Source of the DNA: Candidatus Nitrosopelagicus sp.
GTDB lineage: Archaea > Thermoproteota > Nitrososphaeria > Nitrososphaerales > Nitrosopumilaceae
DNA length: 48,464 nucleotides
NCBI GenBank assembly: GCA_028344575.1
Contig: JAOMBO010000007.1
Coordinates: forward strand, 1-48,464
Reading direction: 5' to 3'
Part shown: positions 19,238 to 27,267 of the stretch, piece after piece
How the letters are laid out: every line of letters begins with the position of its first letter
Numbering within the stretch: position 1 is the stretch's first letter
Notes under the pieces: generated by a model
Databases searched by the model: none
Told to the model about the DNA's origin: nothing
Seen by the model: the letters and a program-made list of their open reading frames with translations, nothing else
Translations under genes and position numbers: made by a program

Positions 19238-19468
19238 ATGTCCGTAGATATGGCTGTAAAAGTACTCGATGAAAGTATCAACAAGAACGTACTGATAAAG
19301 CTAAAAGGTGGAAAAACCATCACAGGTTTACTTCAAGGATTTGATCAACACATGAACCTGCTACTAGACCAATCAGAAGAAATCCCTTCTGAAGGTGAAT
19401 CAAAAAGTCTCGGATCCATTGTAGTTCGTGGAGATAATGTAGTTATGATATCTCCTCCAGCAGAATAG
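19238..19468 (+). CDS. Sm-like archaeal protein (Lsm)
   Basis: RNA-binding Sm-fold protein expected to form a heptameric ring. The 76 residues cover both Sm motifs: Sm1 with [26 protein letters not shown] and Sm2 with [16 protein letters not shown]; the key D, N and R-G-D/N residues for uridine binding are all present. TTTAATATA at 19197-19205 is a likely TATA element. The gene is followed 10 bp later by L37e, an association that is widespread in archaea. Confidence 0.96.
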   Translation: MSVDMAVKVLDESINKNVLIKLKGGKTITGLLQGFDQHMNLLLDQSEEIPSEGESKSLGSIVVRGDNVVMISPPAE

Positions 19469-19478
19469 GTGTTCTCTA

Positions 19479-19655
19479 ATGACTAGAGGTACACCATCAA
19501 TGGGTAAGCACAACAAATCTCATACTCATATCAGATGTAGAAGATGTGGAAATAACTCATTTCATAGACGTCTAGATAGATGTGCAAGTTGTGGACATCC
19601 AGATGCAAAAAGACGAAAATATAATTGGATTAAACGCAGCGTACCTGCATTATAA
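19479..19655 (+). CDS. rpl37e: Ribosomal protein L37e
   Basis: Zinc-binding large-subunit protein of 58 residues. It begins [17 protein letters not shown] and has a C20-x2-C23 ... C35-x2-C38 zinc ribbon (RCRRCG and CASCGHP), followed by basic KRRKYNW. The length and motif order match archaeal L37e. It lies 10 bp after Lsm and 2 bp before the coiled-coil gene. It is short and easily missed by a length cut-off. Confidence 0.96.
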   Translation: MTRGTPSMGKHNKSHTHIRCRRCGNNSFHRRLDRCASCGHPDAKRRKYNWIKRSVPAL

Positions 19656-19657
19656 TC

Positions 19658-20497
19658 ATGTTGAAACAATTTTTTAAATCAAAAAATAAATTACAAACCC
19701 CATCTATCGGTTCAAACTCACAAATTGTAAGTCAATTGCATGCATTAGAAATTGAAAAGGATATTCTAACAAAAACAATTGCCAGATTGTATCAAAATGA
19801 GACAGATTTAACAAAAATTCAAAAAGATAGACTACTACTAAAGTATCAGCATCAGTTAGGCGTAGTAATCACCAGAATTGAAAAGCTGGAAAATGCAAGT
19901 AAACATCCAGACTTGGGACCATTAGGCGACGGTTTGATTACATTAATGGATCAAAAATTATCACAGCTTGATCAAAGATTATACGAATTAACATCAAAGA
20001 TACAAGTTGCACAAACAGAAAATGATGCTCATAATAAGAAAAAGAATAAAAAAATAAGTGAAACAGAAGTAAAATCAAAACCAATCTTTGAAAAACCAAT
20101 TGAAGAATATGCTAACAAAAGTTCAGATAAATTCGAAATTACAACTTTAACATCACTACCAAAATTAGATCCAGTAAAACAATCAAAATATGATGAGATG
20201 TTATCACAACTAAGTAGTGATGTGATAACACCACCACCAATGAAACCAAAAATCTATGAAGAACAAAAAACAGAGGTAGTTGAAATTAAAGAACAAAACA
20301 TAATGCCAGTAACTGAAAATAAATCTGAACCAATTATTCAACAAGTTCCAGAACCAGTTATACAACAAGTAACGAAACCAATTGTAGAATTACCAGAAGA
20401 AGAAGATTTGGATGATGATGATGATGATGATCTAAATAAAATTAAAACAAAGATCATGGAAACTATGTCAAAAATCGAACAAGCAGAGGTTGATTAA
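19658..20497 (+). CDS. Coiled-coil protein with acidic C-terminal tail, unknown function
   Basis: A 279-residue protein I cannot assign. Residues about 20-120 are predicted long helices with heptad-like spacing (LHALEIEKDILTKTIARLY, QLGVVITRIEKLENA, LSQLDQRLYELTSKI). A low-complexity region rich in Lys, Glu, Pro and Gln follows (about 125-250), including the repeated phrase PxIQQV, then an Asp run near 255-262 and a final amphipathic helix. The helical pattern superficially recalls CdvA or CdvB coiled coils, but no PRC-barrel or MIM motif is evident. It is 2 bp after L37e and shares one base with rpiA, so it is locked into this operon. Confidence 0.75.
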   Translation: MLKQFFKSKNKLQTPSIGSNSQIVSQLHALEIEKDILTKTIARLYQNETDLTKIQKDRLLLKYQHQLGVVITRIEKLENASKHPDLGPLGDGLITLMDQKLSQLDQRLYELTSKIQVAQTENDAHNKKKNKKISETEVKSKPIFEKPIEEYANKSSDKFEITTLTSLPKLDPVKQSKYDEMLSQLSSDVITPPPMKPKIYEEQKTEVVEIKEQNIMPVTENKSEPIIQQVPEPVIQQVTKPIVELPEEEDLDDDDDDDLNKIKTKIMETMSKIEQAEVD

Positions 20498-21174
20498 TGA
20501 CATTTGATGGTGCCATCAAGGCATTATCTTTAGATGCTTTGAAAAATGTAAAAGATGGACATGTTATAGGTTTAGGAAGTGGACGTGCTGCAACTGCATT
20601 AGTTAAATCATTATCAAAATATATCAAAACAAAAAAAATTTCTATTAAATGTGTACCAACATCAATGCAAATAAAATTAATTGCAGAAAAAGGCGGGTTA
20701 CAATTGATTGAATCAGATCAAATTGATAAAATTGATTTAGTATTTGATGGTGCAGATCAAATTGATAAAAATAAATTTTTGATAAAAGGTGGAGGCGGTG
20801 CACTATTGAAGGAAAACATACTGATTAGTGCTGCAAAAAAAGTTATCATTATGGCAGATAGTTCAAAATTTGTCAAAGATTTTAACAGAACTGTTCCAGT
20901 TGAAGTTCAACCTTTAGCAAGACAAATTGTTTGGAAAAAAATTGAGAATATAGGTGGAAAGCCAGAATTAAGAACACTGGATAAAGGCTATCCATTTGTT
21001 ACTGAAAATGGAAATATCATACTAGATTGTGATTTTGGAATAATCAAGAGTCCAAAAATATTACAACAGAAAATAATCAATATCCCAGGAGTAATAGAAG
21101 CGGGTATTTTTACAAGGAAACCAGATATAATTTACAAAGCAAAAGCAAATGGTAAATTTGAAATTTTAACTTAA
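20497..21174 (+). CDS. rpiA: Ribose 5-phosphate isomerase A
   Basis: Interconverts ribose 5-phosphate and ribulose 5-phosphate, giving ribose for nucleotides. The 225 residues carry GLGSGRAATALV at the phosphate-binding loop, FDGADQID with the catalytic Asp residues, and KGGGGALLKE with the conserved Lys and Glu. Length is normal. Its ATG overlaps the TAA of the previous gene by one base. It overlaps the convergent amidohydrolase by 9 bp. Confidence 0.96.
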   Translation: MTFDGAIKALSLDALKNVKDGHVIGLGSGRAATALVKSLSKYIKTKKISIKCVPTSMQIKLIAEKGGLQLIESDQIDKIDLVFDGADQIDKNKFLIKGGGGALLKENILISAAKKVIIMADSSKFVKDFNRTVPVEVQPLARQIVWKKIENIGGKPELRTLDKGYPFVTENGNIILDCDFGIIKSPKILQQKIINIPGVIEAGIFTRKPDIIYKAKANGKFEILT

Positions 21175-22554
21175 TACTCTCGGTACAAAATTACCATACC
21201 CAGGTTTTCCAATTACTTCAAAATCTTCAGCAACAACAGTACCTCTAACAATTGTTTTGACTGGCCAACCTTTCAAATTCCATCCATCATATACAAGATA
21301 ATCAGAGAATCCACCAAAAAGTTCAGGAGAAACTTTTGCTTCTTTTTTTAGATCAATCATTGTGATGTCAGCGTCATATCCTACTTCCAAATGTCCTTTT
21401 CCAGATAAACCAAAAATTTTAGAGGCATTTGTACTTGTTAAATTAACTAACTGATTCAGATTAATTCTATTTTTATTAATTCCTTCACTAAGTAAAATTG
21501 GTAATGATGTTCCTATTCCAGGAAATCCTGCTAAAGCACCCCAAACGTCATCACCGCCAAGTTTTAGCTTCAATTGATTAGCAACATGATCTGTTCCTAT
21601 TGTATCAATTTCATTATTTTGTAAAGCATTCCATACAGATTGTATATCATTTTTTGTTCTGATTGGAGGCATAACTTTTGCAAGATAACCATCTTGAGTT
21701 TCATGTGATAATGTTAGATAATGAGGACAGGTTTCAACAAAAATTTTTGTTCCTTTTTGTTTTTCTTCTTTAATTTTATCTAATGCCAATTTTGAACCAA
21801 TGTGTACAAAATAAATTTTACAGTCATACTTTCTTCCATATTCACAAATTGTTTGAATAGATTTTGCTTCAAAATCTGGGGAACGACTTTCAGACCACGC
21901 ATTTAATCCATCATTATTTTTTTCCTTTTGTGTTTTCATGCCACATGCACAGTCTTGATAATCTTCTGCATGGACTAATACAGGACAATTAAGGGATGCA
22001 GCATTTTTTACAATTTTTTCAACTAATTCATTTGTGACATTTACTTCAGCAGAAATTAACTTTTCTTCTCCAGGATTCATTTCCATGTATACATGGCCAA
22101 CATCACCACCAAGATTCATGTATATTTTAAATGAGATAATTTTGTTTTCTGTACAATATTGCATTTCGTCAATCTGCAAATCATCAAAAATTGAGGCATG
22201 TAAGGTGTAATCAATATAATGTGAATTTTGACTTGCCAAAAGATGTTTTTTAAGAGATTCTTTGTAGGAGCCCTTTAGCCTGAACATTCTCATCATTGTT
22301 GTAACACCACCTATTGCAGCAGCGTGTGATTCACTTATTGCAGCTTGGTCAATTGGAGAATAAACTCCATAGTGAACATGTGTATCAATTAGACCCGGAA
22401 TGCTAACTAAACCAGAACCGTTGATTTTTTTATCACAATCAGGACTATCATTAGTAATTATTTTGATTTTTCCATCTTCAATGACAAGATTTTTTTCAAT
22501 CATGCCATTTTGAGTCATTACATGTGAGTCAGTAATGAGTAAATCGTAAGTCAT
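21166..22554 (-). CDS. Dihydroorotase-like cyclic amidohydrolase
   Basis: Metal-dependent amidohydrolase of the dihydroorotase/allantoinase/hydantoinase group. The 462 residues have the first metal motif DTHVH (H59, H61), a candidate carboxylated Lys in SFKIYMNLGG, H residues in LVHAEDY and FVHIGS, and the final Asp in IGTDHVA. The best pathway guess is the pyrimidine step (carbamoyl-aspartate to dihydroorotate, class I PyrC), since allantoin use would be unusual in this lifestyle. No other pyrimidine gene is nearby. It overlaps rpiA at the 3' end by 9 bp. Confidence 0.85.
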   Translation of the reverse strand: MTYDLLITDSHVMTQNGMIEKNLVIEDGKIKIITNDSPDCDKKINGSGLVSIPGLIDTHVHYGVYSPIDQAAISESHAAAIGGVTTMMRMFRLKGSYKESLKKHLLASQNSHYIDYTLHASIFDDLQIDEMQYCTENKIISFKIYMNLGGDVGHVYMEMNPGEEKLISAEVNVTNELVEKIVKNAASLNCPVLVHAEDYQDCACGMKTQKEKNNDGLNAWSESRSPDFEAKSIQTICEYGRKYDCKIYFVHIGSKLALDKIKEEKQKGTKIFVETCPHYLTLSHETQDGYLAKVMPPIRTKNDIQSVWNALQNNEIDTIGTDHVANQLKLKLGGDDVWGALAGFPGIGTSLPILLSEGINKNRINLNQLVNLTSTNASKIFGLSGKGHLEVGYDADITMIDLKKEAKVSPELFGGFSDYLVYDGWNLKGWPVKTIVRGTVVAEDFEVIGKPGYGNFVPRVLS

Positions 22555-22626
22555 TTTGTTTGTCTAAATTTCGTGTACATTACTAGAGTAAAAATGAATA
22601 TACATTGTAGAAAATTGCAAATACTA

Positions 22627-22698
22627 GGGCCGATGGCTTAGGGGTATAGCGCCACGTTCGCAACGTGGATGTCGAGGGTTCGATTCCCTCTCGGTCCA
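22627..22698 (+). tRNA. tRNA-Ala (anticodon CGC)
   Basis: A 72-nt tRNA. The acceptor GGGCCGA pairs with TCGGTCC, and the third pair is G-T, the G3-U70 identity element of alanine tRNAs. The discriminator is A. The anticodon arm CCACG-TTCGCAA-CGTGG gives CGC, reading GCG. The T arm is GAGGG-TTCGATT-CCCTC. No intron and no encoded CCA. A TATA-like element for the next gene begins about 12 bp after its end. Confidence 0.97.
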
Positions 22699-22739
22699 CT
22701 TCACGAAAACATTATACAGTGAAAAATGATAATTTAATC

Positions 22740-23102
22740 ATGAAAGTATTCAATGGAAAACAGGCAGCAAATGATTACATGTCAGCGCATACACTGGCAT
22801 TTTCAACACCAGAGCTTACTTTGATGAGATTTTCATTTTGGTTAGGGGATATGGTTCCAGACCCTACAGGAAAAGAAGAGAGTATTCCAAGATTATACAC
22901 TTATGTTGAAGAACAGGACTTTGCACCAGTAGAAATTATTGATGATGACAAGTATGTTCCAACAGGTGCTGTTTTAGGTTCTGGAATGTACGGAAGTGCA
23001 AATTCCGAATCATCAGGAGAAGAACAATTTTGTGCAGAATGTGGAGCAAAAAATTCACCATACGCAAAATTTTGTAGAGAATGCGGATGTAATATTACTT
23101 AG
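22740..23102 (+). CDS. Protein with C-terminal zinc ribbon, unknown function
   Basis: A 120-residue protein. The N-terminal part (about 1-90) has no recognised fold and contains FSTPELTLMRFSFWLGDM and a Pro/Asp-rich stretch. The C-terminus is a compact four-Cys ribbon, FCAECGAKNSPYAKFCRECG, of the double-zinc-ribbon kind. The ATG at 22740 is chosen because the frame upstream runs into the tRNA-Ala gene and because TTATAC (22712-22717) lies about 26 bp before it. It ends 2 bp from a convergent gene that encodes a second protein with the same ribbon type. Confidence 0.85.
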   Translation: MKVFNGKQAANDYMSAHTLAFSTPELTLMRFSFWLGDMVPDPTGKEESIPRLYTYVEEQDFAPVEIIDDDKYVPTGAVLGSGMYGSANSESSGEEQFCAECGAKNSPYAKFCRECGCNIT

Positions 23103-23104
23103 AA

Positions 23105-23638
23105 TTATTGTTTTGAGCCACACTTTGTGCAGAATTTAGCATTTGGTCTTAACTCTGCTCCACATGAAGTACAACTTCCACCACTTTGTTTTCGTGGAAG
23201 TAATGCGGGATCAGGCGTTGGAAGTGTTCCAGGTTCATTAAATCCACTAGGTGCAGTACCCATTACAGAAGGTGGAGCGCCAACAGGATTGTCAGGTCCA
23301 CCTACTCGTGGACCTGCATTCATTCCAGGCATTAATCCAGGTTGTCCCATTCCAGGCATTAATCCAGGAGATTGTGTTCCGCCTGTTCCGACACCCTTTG
23401 AAACTTGATCTAGTGCTTTTTTCAATTCTGTTAATGAATTAACACCTAAAAATAATAAAGCAGAATAAGCAGCAGTGTAATCACCTAGTTTTTGAAAGAA
23501 TTCTTTATCAGAAATTTTACCGGCTTTATACAAATTGTTAGAGTCTAGAAAAGATTCGTAATATCCTTGAGTTTCAGCAAATAATGTTTGTAACTTTTCA
23601 AAAGTAAGATTGTATGTATCGATTTCTCCTAGAGACAT
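23105..23638 (-). CDS. Helical protein with Gly/Pro/Met linker and C-terminal zinc ribbon
   Basis: A 177-residue protein in three parts. Residues about 1-75 are helical (TFEKLQTLFAETQGYYESFL, KALDQVSKG). Residues about 80-145 form a flexible linker rich in Gly, Pro and Met with a short repeat (PGLMPGM occurs twice). The C-terminus (about 152-177) is a ribbon, CTSCGAELRPNAKFCTKCG. The design suggests a scaffold or adaptor that presents a metal-bound binding module. No function is known to me. It sits head-to-head with the preceding ribbon protein and 61 bp downstream of a thioredoxin gene on the same strand. Confidence 0.85.
   Translation of the reverse strand: MSLGEIDTYNLTFEKLQTLFAETQGYYESFLDSNNLYKAGKISDKEFFQKLGDYTAAYSALLFLGVNSLTELKKALDQVSKGVGTGGTQSPGLMPGMGQPGLMPGMNAGPRVGGPDNPVGAPPSVMGTAPSGFNEPGTLPTPDPALLPRKQSGGSCTSCGAELRPNAKFCTKCGSKQ
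23321..23368. repeat. Two-copy 21-bp direct repeat inside a coding linker
   Basis: The sequence beginning cattccaggcattaat recurs identically, 27 bp apart (23321 and 23348). On the minus strand it encodes the PGLMPGM unit of the Gly/Pro/Met linker. It is a coding repeat, not a CRISPR or mobile-element end. Confidence 0.8.
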
Positions 23639-23699
23639 AATTGAATGTAGAGGAATCTAATATTAATAGTTTAGAATAAAAAGAGAAAATTAGTAGAGC

Positions 23700-24032
23700 C
23701 TAAATTTTTTCGAGTGCTCTATCTATCATATTTTGGTATACTTCTTTAGATCCTGCGCCTACTTGTTGAGCGATAATTTCACCTTTGTTCAAAAGTAACA
23801 ATGTTGGAATACTAAACACATTATATTTTTGTGCTATTTCTTGTGCATTATCAACATTAACTTTTACAAAGTTAACTTTACCATCATAATCTCCAGCAAG
23901 TTCCTCTACAACAGGTCCTACCATTCTACATGGTCCACACCATTGTGCCCAGAAGTCTACAAAGACTGGCTTGTCAGAGCTGAGGACGTCGGTTTCCCAT
24001 GATTTTGGATCATCTATTTCTGTTATTGCCAT
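23700..24032 (-). CDS. trxA: Thioredoxin
   Basis: Short canonical thioredoxin of 110 residues with the active site WAQWCGPCRM near residue 31 and the cis-proline loop SIPTLLLLNKG. The ATG at 24032 is preferred to a TTG three codons upstream (24041). A TATA-like TTATAAT on the minus strand lies at about 24079-24086, which would give a short leader. It stands between genes for zinc-ribbon proteins, on the same strand as one and divergent from another, which raises the possibility that it keeps their ribbon cysteines reduced. That link is inferred from position only. Confidence 0.95.
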   Translation of the reverse strand: MAITEIDDPKSWETDVLSSDKPVFVDFWAQWCGPCRMVGPVVEELAGDYDGKVNFVKVNVDNAQEIAQKYNVFSIPTLLLLNKGEIIAQQVGAGSKEVYQNMIDRALEKI

Positions 24033-24154
24033 GATTGACAAATTTTATCAAAAGTTCACATCTAAAAATGTATTTGTGATTATAACACCGTGTTGCCAGA
24101 TCATTTAAAAAAATTTCAAAATATACTTAAATGACGTACTTCATGTATGTGAAC

Positions 24155-24919
24155 ATGAGTGCAGAACTTCGATTGAAAAAACTTAGAGGTTCAGGTGGAT
24201 TTGTGATGGCACGTGTAACTGATGAACAACAAAGTAAAGGTAATCTCGGAGGACCAGATCTATTTTTAGCACCTATTGGGAGATTAGAATCAGAATTAAT
24301 TTCTAAATATACATGTAATACATGTGAAAAAGAGTTTGAAGGTAGTCCAAAAATTGAATTTGAAAATCCAAATGAAGAAGTTGCCGAGAATTTAGTTTTA
24401 GCTGAGAGAGGAAAATATCTATGCAATGGATGTGATTCAACAATTGCAGAATATAGGGAATTTAGAAAACCAAATGAAGCAATGAATGTAGGATTAGCAA
24501 ATCCAATTGAGCAACAACAAGACACAGGTCTTTCAAGCTTTGATACACCAGTTCAATCAGAAAGTGTAAAGCAAGAAGTTTCAGAGCAACCTAGTCCTAG
24601 TGATGGAACATTTAGATCAATTTTTGGTATGGATGTTTTTGATGAAAGTGCAAAAAAAATTGGAAAGGCAAAACAAGTAGGTGTGGATTCAAATCAAGAG
24701 TTAGTGTTACTTATTTCAGATGACGAGGGAAATGACATAAGCATTAGTTGGAGTAGGATTGGAACTGTAGGAGAAGTTATCTTTTTAGGTAAATCTGAAA
24801 AAACAGACGTGAAAGTAGAACAAACTGTTGCAGCAGGAAGCGGCTTAAGATGTCCTAGTTGTAATTTTGATAACAGACCAGACTCTAAATTTTGTGAGAG
24901 TTGTGGAGACAAATTATAG
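24155..24919 (+). CDS. PRC-barrel protein with N-terminal zinc finger and C-terminal zinc ribbon
   Basis: A protein of 254 residues from the preferred ATG at 24155 (262 residues if the upstream ATG at 24131 is used). Part one has CNTC and CNGC about 45 residues apart, a four-Cys zinc site. The middle (about 145-215) reads FGMDVFDESAKKIGKAKQV and SISWSRIGTVGEVIFLG, a PRC-barrel-like pattern of the kind seen in CdvA and RimM. The C-terminus is a ribbon, CPSCNFDNRPDSKFCESCG. TATA-like ATATACTTAA ends just before 24131, too close for that start, which favours 24155. It is 30 bp upstream of signal peptidase on the same strand. Function unknown. Confidence 0.82.
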   Translation: MSAELRLKKLRGSGGFVMARVTDEQQSKGNLGGPDLFLAPIGRLESELISKYTCNTCEKEFEGSPKIEFENPNEEVAENLVLAERGKYLCNGCDSTIAEYREFRKPNEAMNVGLANPIEQQQDTGLSSFDTPVQSESVKQEVSEQPSPSDGTFRSIFGMDVFDESAKKIGKAKQVGVDSNQELVLLISDDEGNDISISWSRIGTVGEVIFLGKSEKTDVKVEQTVAAGSGLRCPSCNFDNRPDSKFCESCGDKL

Positions 24920-24949
24920 ATAATCGATAAGATTTATCTTAGTAATTTA

Positions 24950-25681
24950 GTGAGCAAACATAATTTGGCAAGTTCAACAAAAAGTCTAATCAAAGATGTA
25001 ATAATTATTGTCGTAGCAATTGCCGTAATTTGGATAGGACTACAAGCAGTTTTTGGAACCTCAAATCCATTTTATGTAGTTTCAAGTGGAAGTATGATTC
25101 CAGCATTAGAGGTTTACGATGTAATAGTTGTCGAAGGTAATACGCCATTTGAAGATGTGGAGAAAGGTGATATTATTGTATTTTATTCGCCTAAATTATA
25201 CGAGCAAGGAAAAGAAAGAGTAATTGTTCACAGAGTTAGTTTGGATATGTCTGTAGATGATCAAAAGATAGTAAGAACAAAGGGAGATGCTAATGCATCA
25301 TCTATAGCGGGAACAGATTATCCAATAACAGAAAAGGAATATCTAGGTCAAGTAGAGTATGTAATACCACAAGTAGGATACATAACGCAGATTTTACAAC
25401 CACCAATTAACTACATAATAATTGCAGTGATAATTGGAGTCATGATTGTGAAGCATTTTGCGTGCAAAGAAAAAAAGAAGGTTGAATTTCAATACAGAAA
25501 TGACGAATCAAAAGATGAAGATACAGAGAATAGTTTTGAGAGCAAGAAAGACTCAGAGTATATCAAATCTTCAGAAAAAGATGAAGATACAGAGAATAGT
25601 TTTGAGAGCAAGAAAGACTCAGAGTATATCAAATCTTCAGAAAAAGATGAATCAGTAAACGATGATAAGAAAGAACTCTAG
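24950..25681 (+). CDS. Signal peptidase I, archaeal Sec11-like, with repeated acidic/basic tail
   Basis: Membrane protease that removes signal peptides from exported proteins. The N-terminal membrane helix spans about 15-35. The catalytic Ser is in SSGSMIPA (Ser48) and the catalytic His in VIVHRVS (His94), the Ser-His form used by archaeal and ER enzymes instead of Ser-Lys. Box E residues are in KGDANASS. A second membrane helix is at about 153-170. A hydrophilic tail of about 70 residues follows, containing a 22-residue unit twice in a row (starting DEDTENSF). The start is GTG. It ends 2 bp from the convergent dehydratase gene. Confidence 0.92.
   Translation: MSKHNLASSTKSLIKDVIIIVVAIAVIWIGLQAVFGTSNPFYVVSSGSMIPALEVYDVIVVEGNTPFEDVEKGDIIVFYSPKLYEQGKERVIVHRVSLDMSVDDQKIVRTKGDANASSIAGTDYPITEKEYLGQVEYVIPQVGYITQILQPPINYIIIAVIIGVMIVKHFACKEKKKVEFQYRNDESKDEDTENSFESKKDSEYIKSSEKDEDTENSFESKKDSEYIKSSEKDESVNDDKKEL
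25511..25651. repeat. 66-bp perfect tandem duplication in the signal peptidase gene
   Basis: The unit 25511-25576 is repeated without any mismatch at 25577-25642, and nine further bases of a third copy follow. The unit length is a multiple of three, so it encodes two identical 22-residue segments of the cytosolic tail. Perfect nucleotide identity points to a recent event or strong homogenisation. Confidence 0.95.
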
Positions 25682-25683
25682 AA

Positions 25684-27207
25684 TTATTTCTTTTCTGGTA
25701 TTTTGAATACACGTTTGAAGTATTCTGAATTCTCTTTCATTTCTTCAGGTTCTTCTTTGACTTTAGCCAAGTTTTTTGCAAGTTGTTTTTTGTAACCTAG
25801 TTGCATTTGACGGGCAATTTGAATTCTTTGGGCTTGTGGTGAACCTGCACCATGCATTGATTCAGTTAGATAACCAACTGCATTTCGTCCCATTGTCATG
25901 TTTTCAATTAATCTTAATATTCTCATTCTGTTTTCAACTTCAATTCCGGATTTACCTTTGAGATATTTTTCCAAGAGTGGTCCAGTTTCAGCACTTCTAA
26001 ATTCTGCTTCAGATGGTAATGTGACCAGTATTCCACCAGCAACATCCTGAGCAAGTCTTGCTAATTCGTATGGTAATCGAGTAACATTATGCTTACATAC
26101 ATTTGCAAGCATGTCGTCGTTAAGAAATACACCAGATTTCATCTTGTGACCTTGATATGATGCTGCAATTCCCGCAGCATAGATTGATTCGTTAAGATGT
26201 GTCATTTCAATTATTTTATCTTTAATGTGTGAAACTTTTGGCACTCCATTATATTCAGCAATGGCTGCTGCGGCACCAATTAAAACATCACCTAAACCAG
26301 TTTTACAAACATAGCTTCTTCTATGATAACAGGTAAATCGTTCAACTAACATAGATGCAAATTCATATTCACCATCCATAAAGATCATTTCGTTTGGTAT
26401 GAAAACACGGTCAAAGATTACCATAGTTTCTTGTCCACCAAATTCAGAATTTCCAACATCAATGTCACCCGGTTCCATACTACGGGTATCACAAGATTGT
26501 CTTCCATAGATGTAAGTTATTCCAGGTGCATCTACTGGAAGTGCACCAACAATTGCGTAGTCTTTGTCATTTTCTAATAATCTCATGGTAGGCATTACAA
26601 TCATCCAATGTGAGTTAATTGTGCCAGTTTGATGTGCTTTGGCACCTGTGACGTAAACACCTTTGTCATCTCTATCAACAATATGTAAAAATAAATCAGG
26701 ATCTTCTTGTTCACTAGGTGCAAGACTTCTGTCACCTTTAACATCAGTCATTGCTCCACCAATTACCAAATTCTCATGTTGAACCATTTTGATAAATTCT
26801 AATAATCTCTGATGATATTTTGTTCCATGTTTTTCATCAATTTCAAATGTTGTGGAATGAAGTGAGTTCATTGCATCCATTCCAACACATCTTTGGAAAC
26901 ATGTACCAGTAAGTTGTCCTAATTTTCTCTGCATTTTATTTTGTAAAACTAAATCTTCTGCACTCTCAGCAATGTGTAAAAAACGATTTACTCTTTCGCC
27001 AGAGATTGAAGATTGAGGGAATGCAAGTTCTTCTTCTTCAACTGCAAGATCGTATGTTTTTGCTACTGCATTAATTGAAGGTCTAATCATTGGATGACTA
27101 ACGGGTTCTTTTACCAGTTCACCAAACAAGTAAATTTTGAGATCTCTACCTTTTAGACTCTCTATGTATTCCTCTCCGGTTCTAATTGGTTTTACTGTTT
27201 TTTGCAT
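25684..27207 (-). CDS. abfD: 4-Hydroxybutyryl-CoA dehydratase / vinylacetyl-CoA delta-isomerase
   Basis: FAD and [4Fe-4S] enzyme that turns 4-hydroxybutyryl-CoA into crotonyl-CoA, the key step of the 3-hydroxypropionate/4-hydroxybutyrate CO2-fixation cycle. The 507 residues match the family. Probable cluster ligands are C103 and C107 (CFQRC), H295 and C301 (CYHRRSYVC). Flavin-contact regions such as HWMIVMPT and TGTCFQR are present. It is transcribed 61 bp downstream of an ADP-forming acyl-CoA synthetase; in Nitrosopumilus maritimus the same pair supplies and uses 4-hydroxybutyryl-CoA. Confidence 0.96.
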   Translation of the reverse strand: MQKTVKPIRTGEEYIESLKGRDLKIYLFGELVKEPVSHPMIRPSINAVAKTYDLAVEEEELAFPQSSISGERVNRFLHIAESAEDLVLQNKMQRKLGQLTGTCFQRCVGMDAMNSLHSTTFEIDEKHGTKYHQRLLEFIKMVQHENLVIGGAMTDVKGDRSLAPSEQEDPDLFLHIVDRDDKGVYVTGAKAHQTGTINSHWMIVMPTMRLLENDKDYAIVGALPVDAPGITYIYGRQSCDTRSMEPGDIDVGNSEFGGQETMVIFDRVFIPNEMIFMDGEYEFASMLVERFTCYHRRSYVCKTGLGDVLIGAAAAIAEYNGVPKVSHIKDKIIEMTHLNESIYAAGIAASYQGHKMKSGVFLNDDMLANVCKHNVTRLPYELARLAQDVAGGILVTLPSEAEFRSAETGPLLEKYLKGKSGIEVENRMRILRLIENMTMGRNAVGYLTESMHGAGSPQAQRIQIARQMQLGYKKQLAKNLAKVKEEPEEMKENSEYFKRVFKIPEKK

Positions 27208-27267
27208 GTCGCTACTACACTTAGTGATTCAAATAATTAAAAAGTTTGCAATTAAAGCTGTGCCTAA

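Noticed and set aside
19658-20497. Naming the coiled-coil protein CdvA or CdvB
   Set aside because: CdvA needs an N-terminal PRC-barrel and CdvB an ESCRT-III core with winged helix or MIM motif; none is visible.
22665-22739. A longer N-terminus for the first zinc-ribbon protein
   Set aside because: The extra 25 codons would run through the 3' half of tRNA-Ala. A TATA-like element after the tRNA and an ATG at 22740 give a simpler model.
23321-23368. Short direct repeats that could be taken for CRISPR
   Set aside because: Only two copies, 6 bp apart, in frame and encoding a PGLMPGM linker unit.
25458-25658. A 66-codon basic open frame overlapping the signal peptidase tail
   Set aside because: It is a frame shadow of the tandem duplication. 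Its repeat arises only because the 66-bp unit is a multiple of three in every frame.
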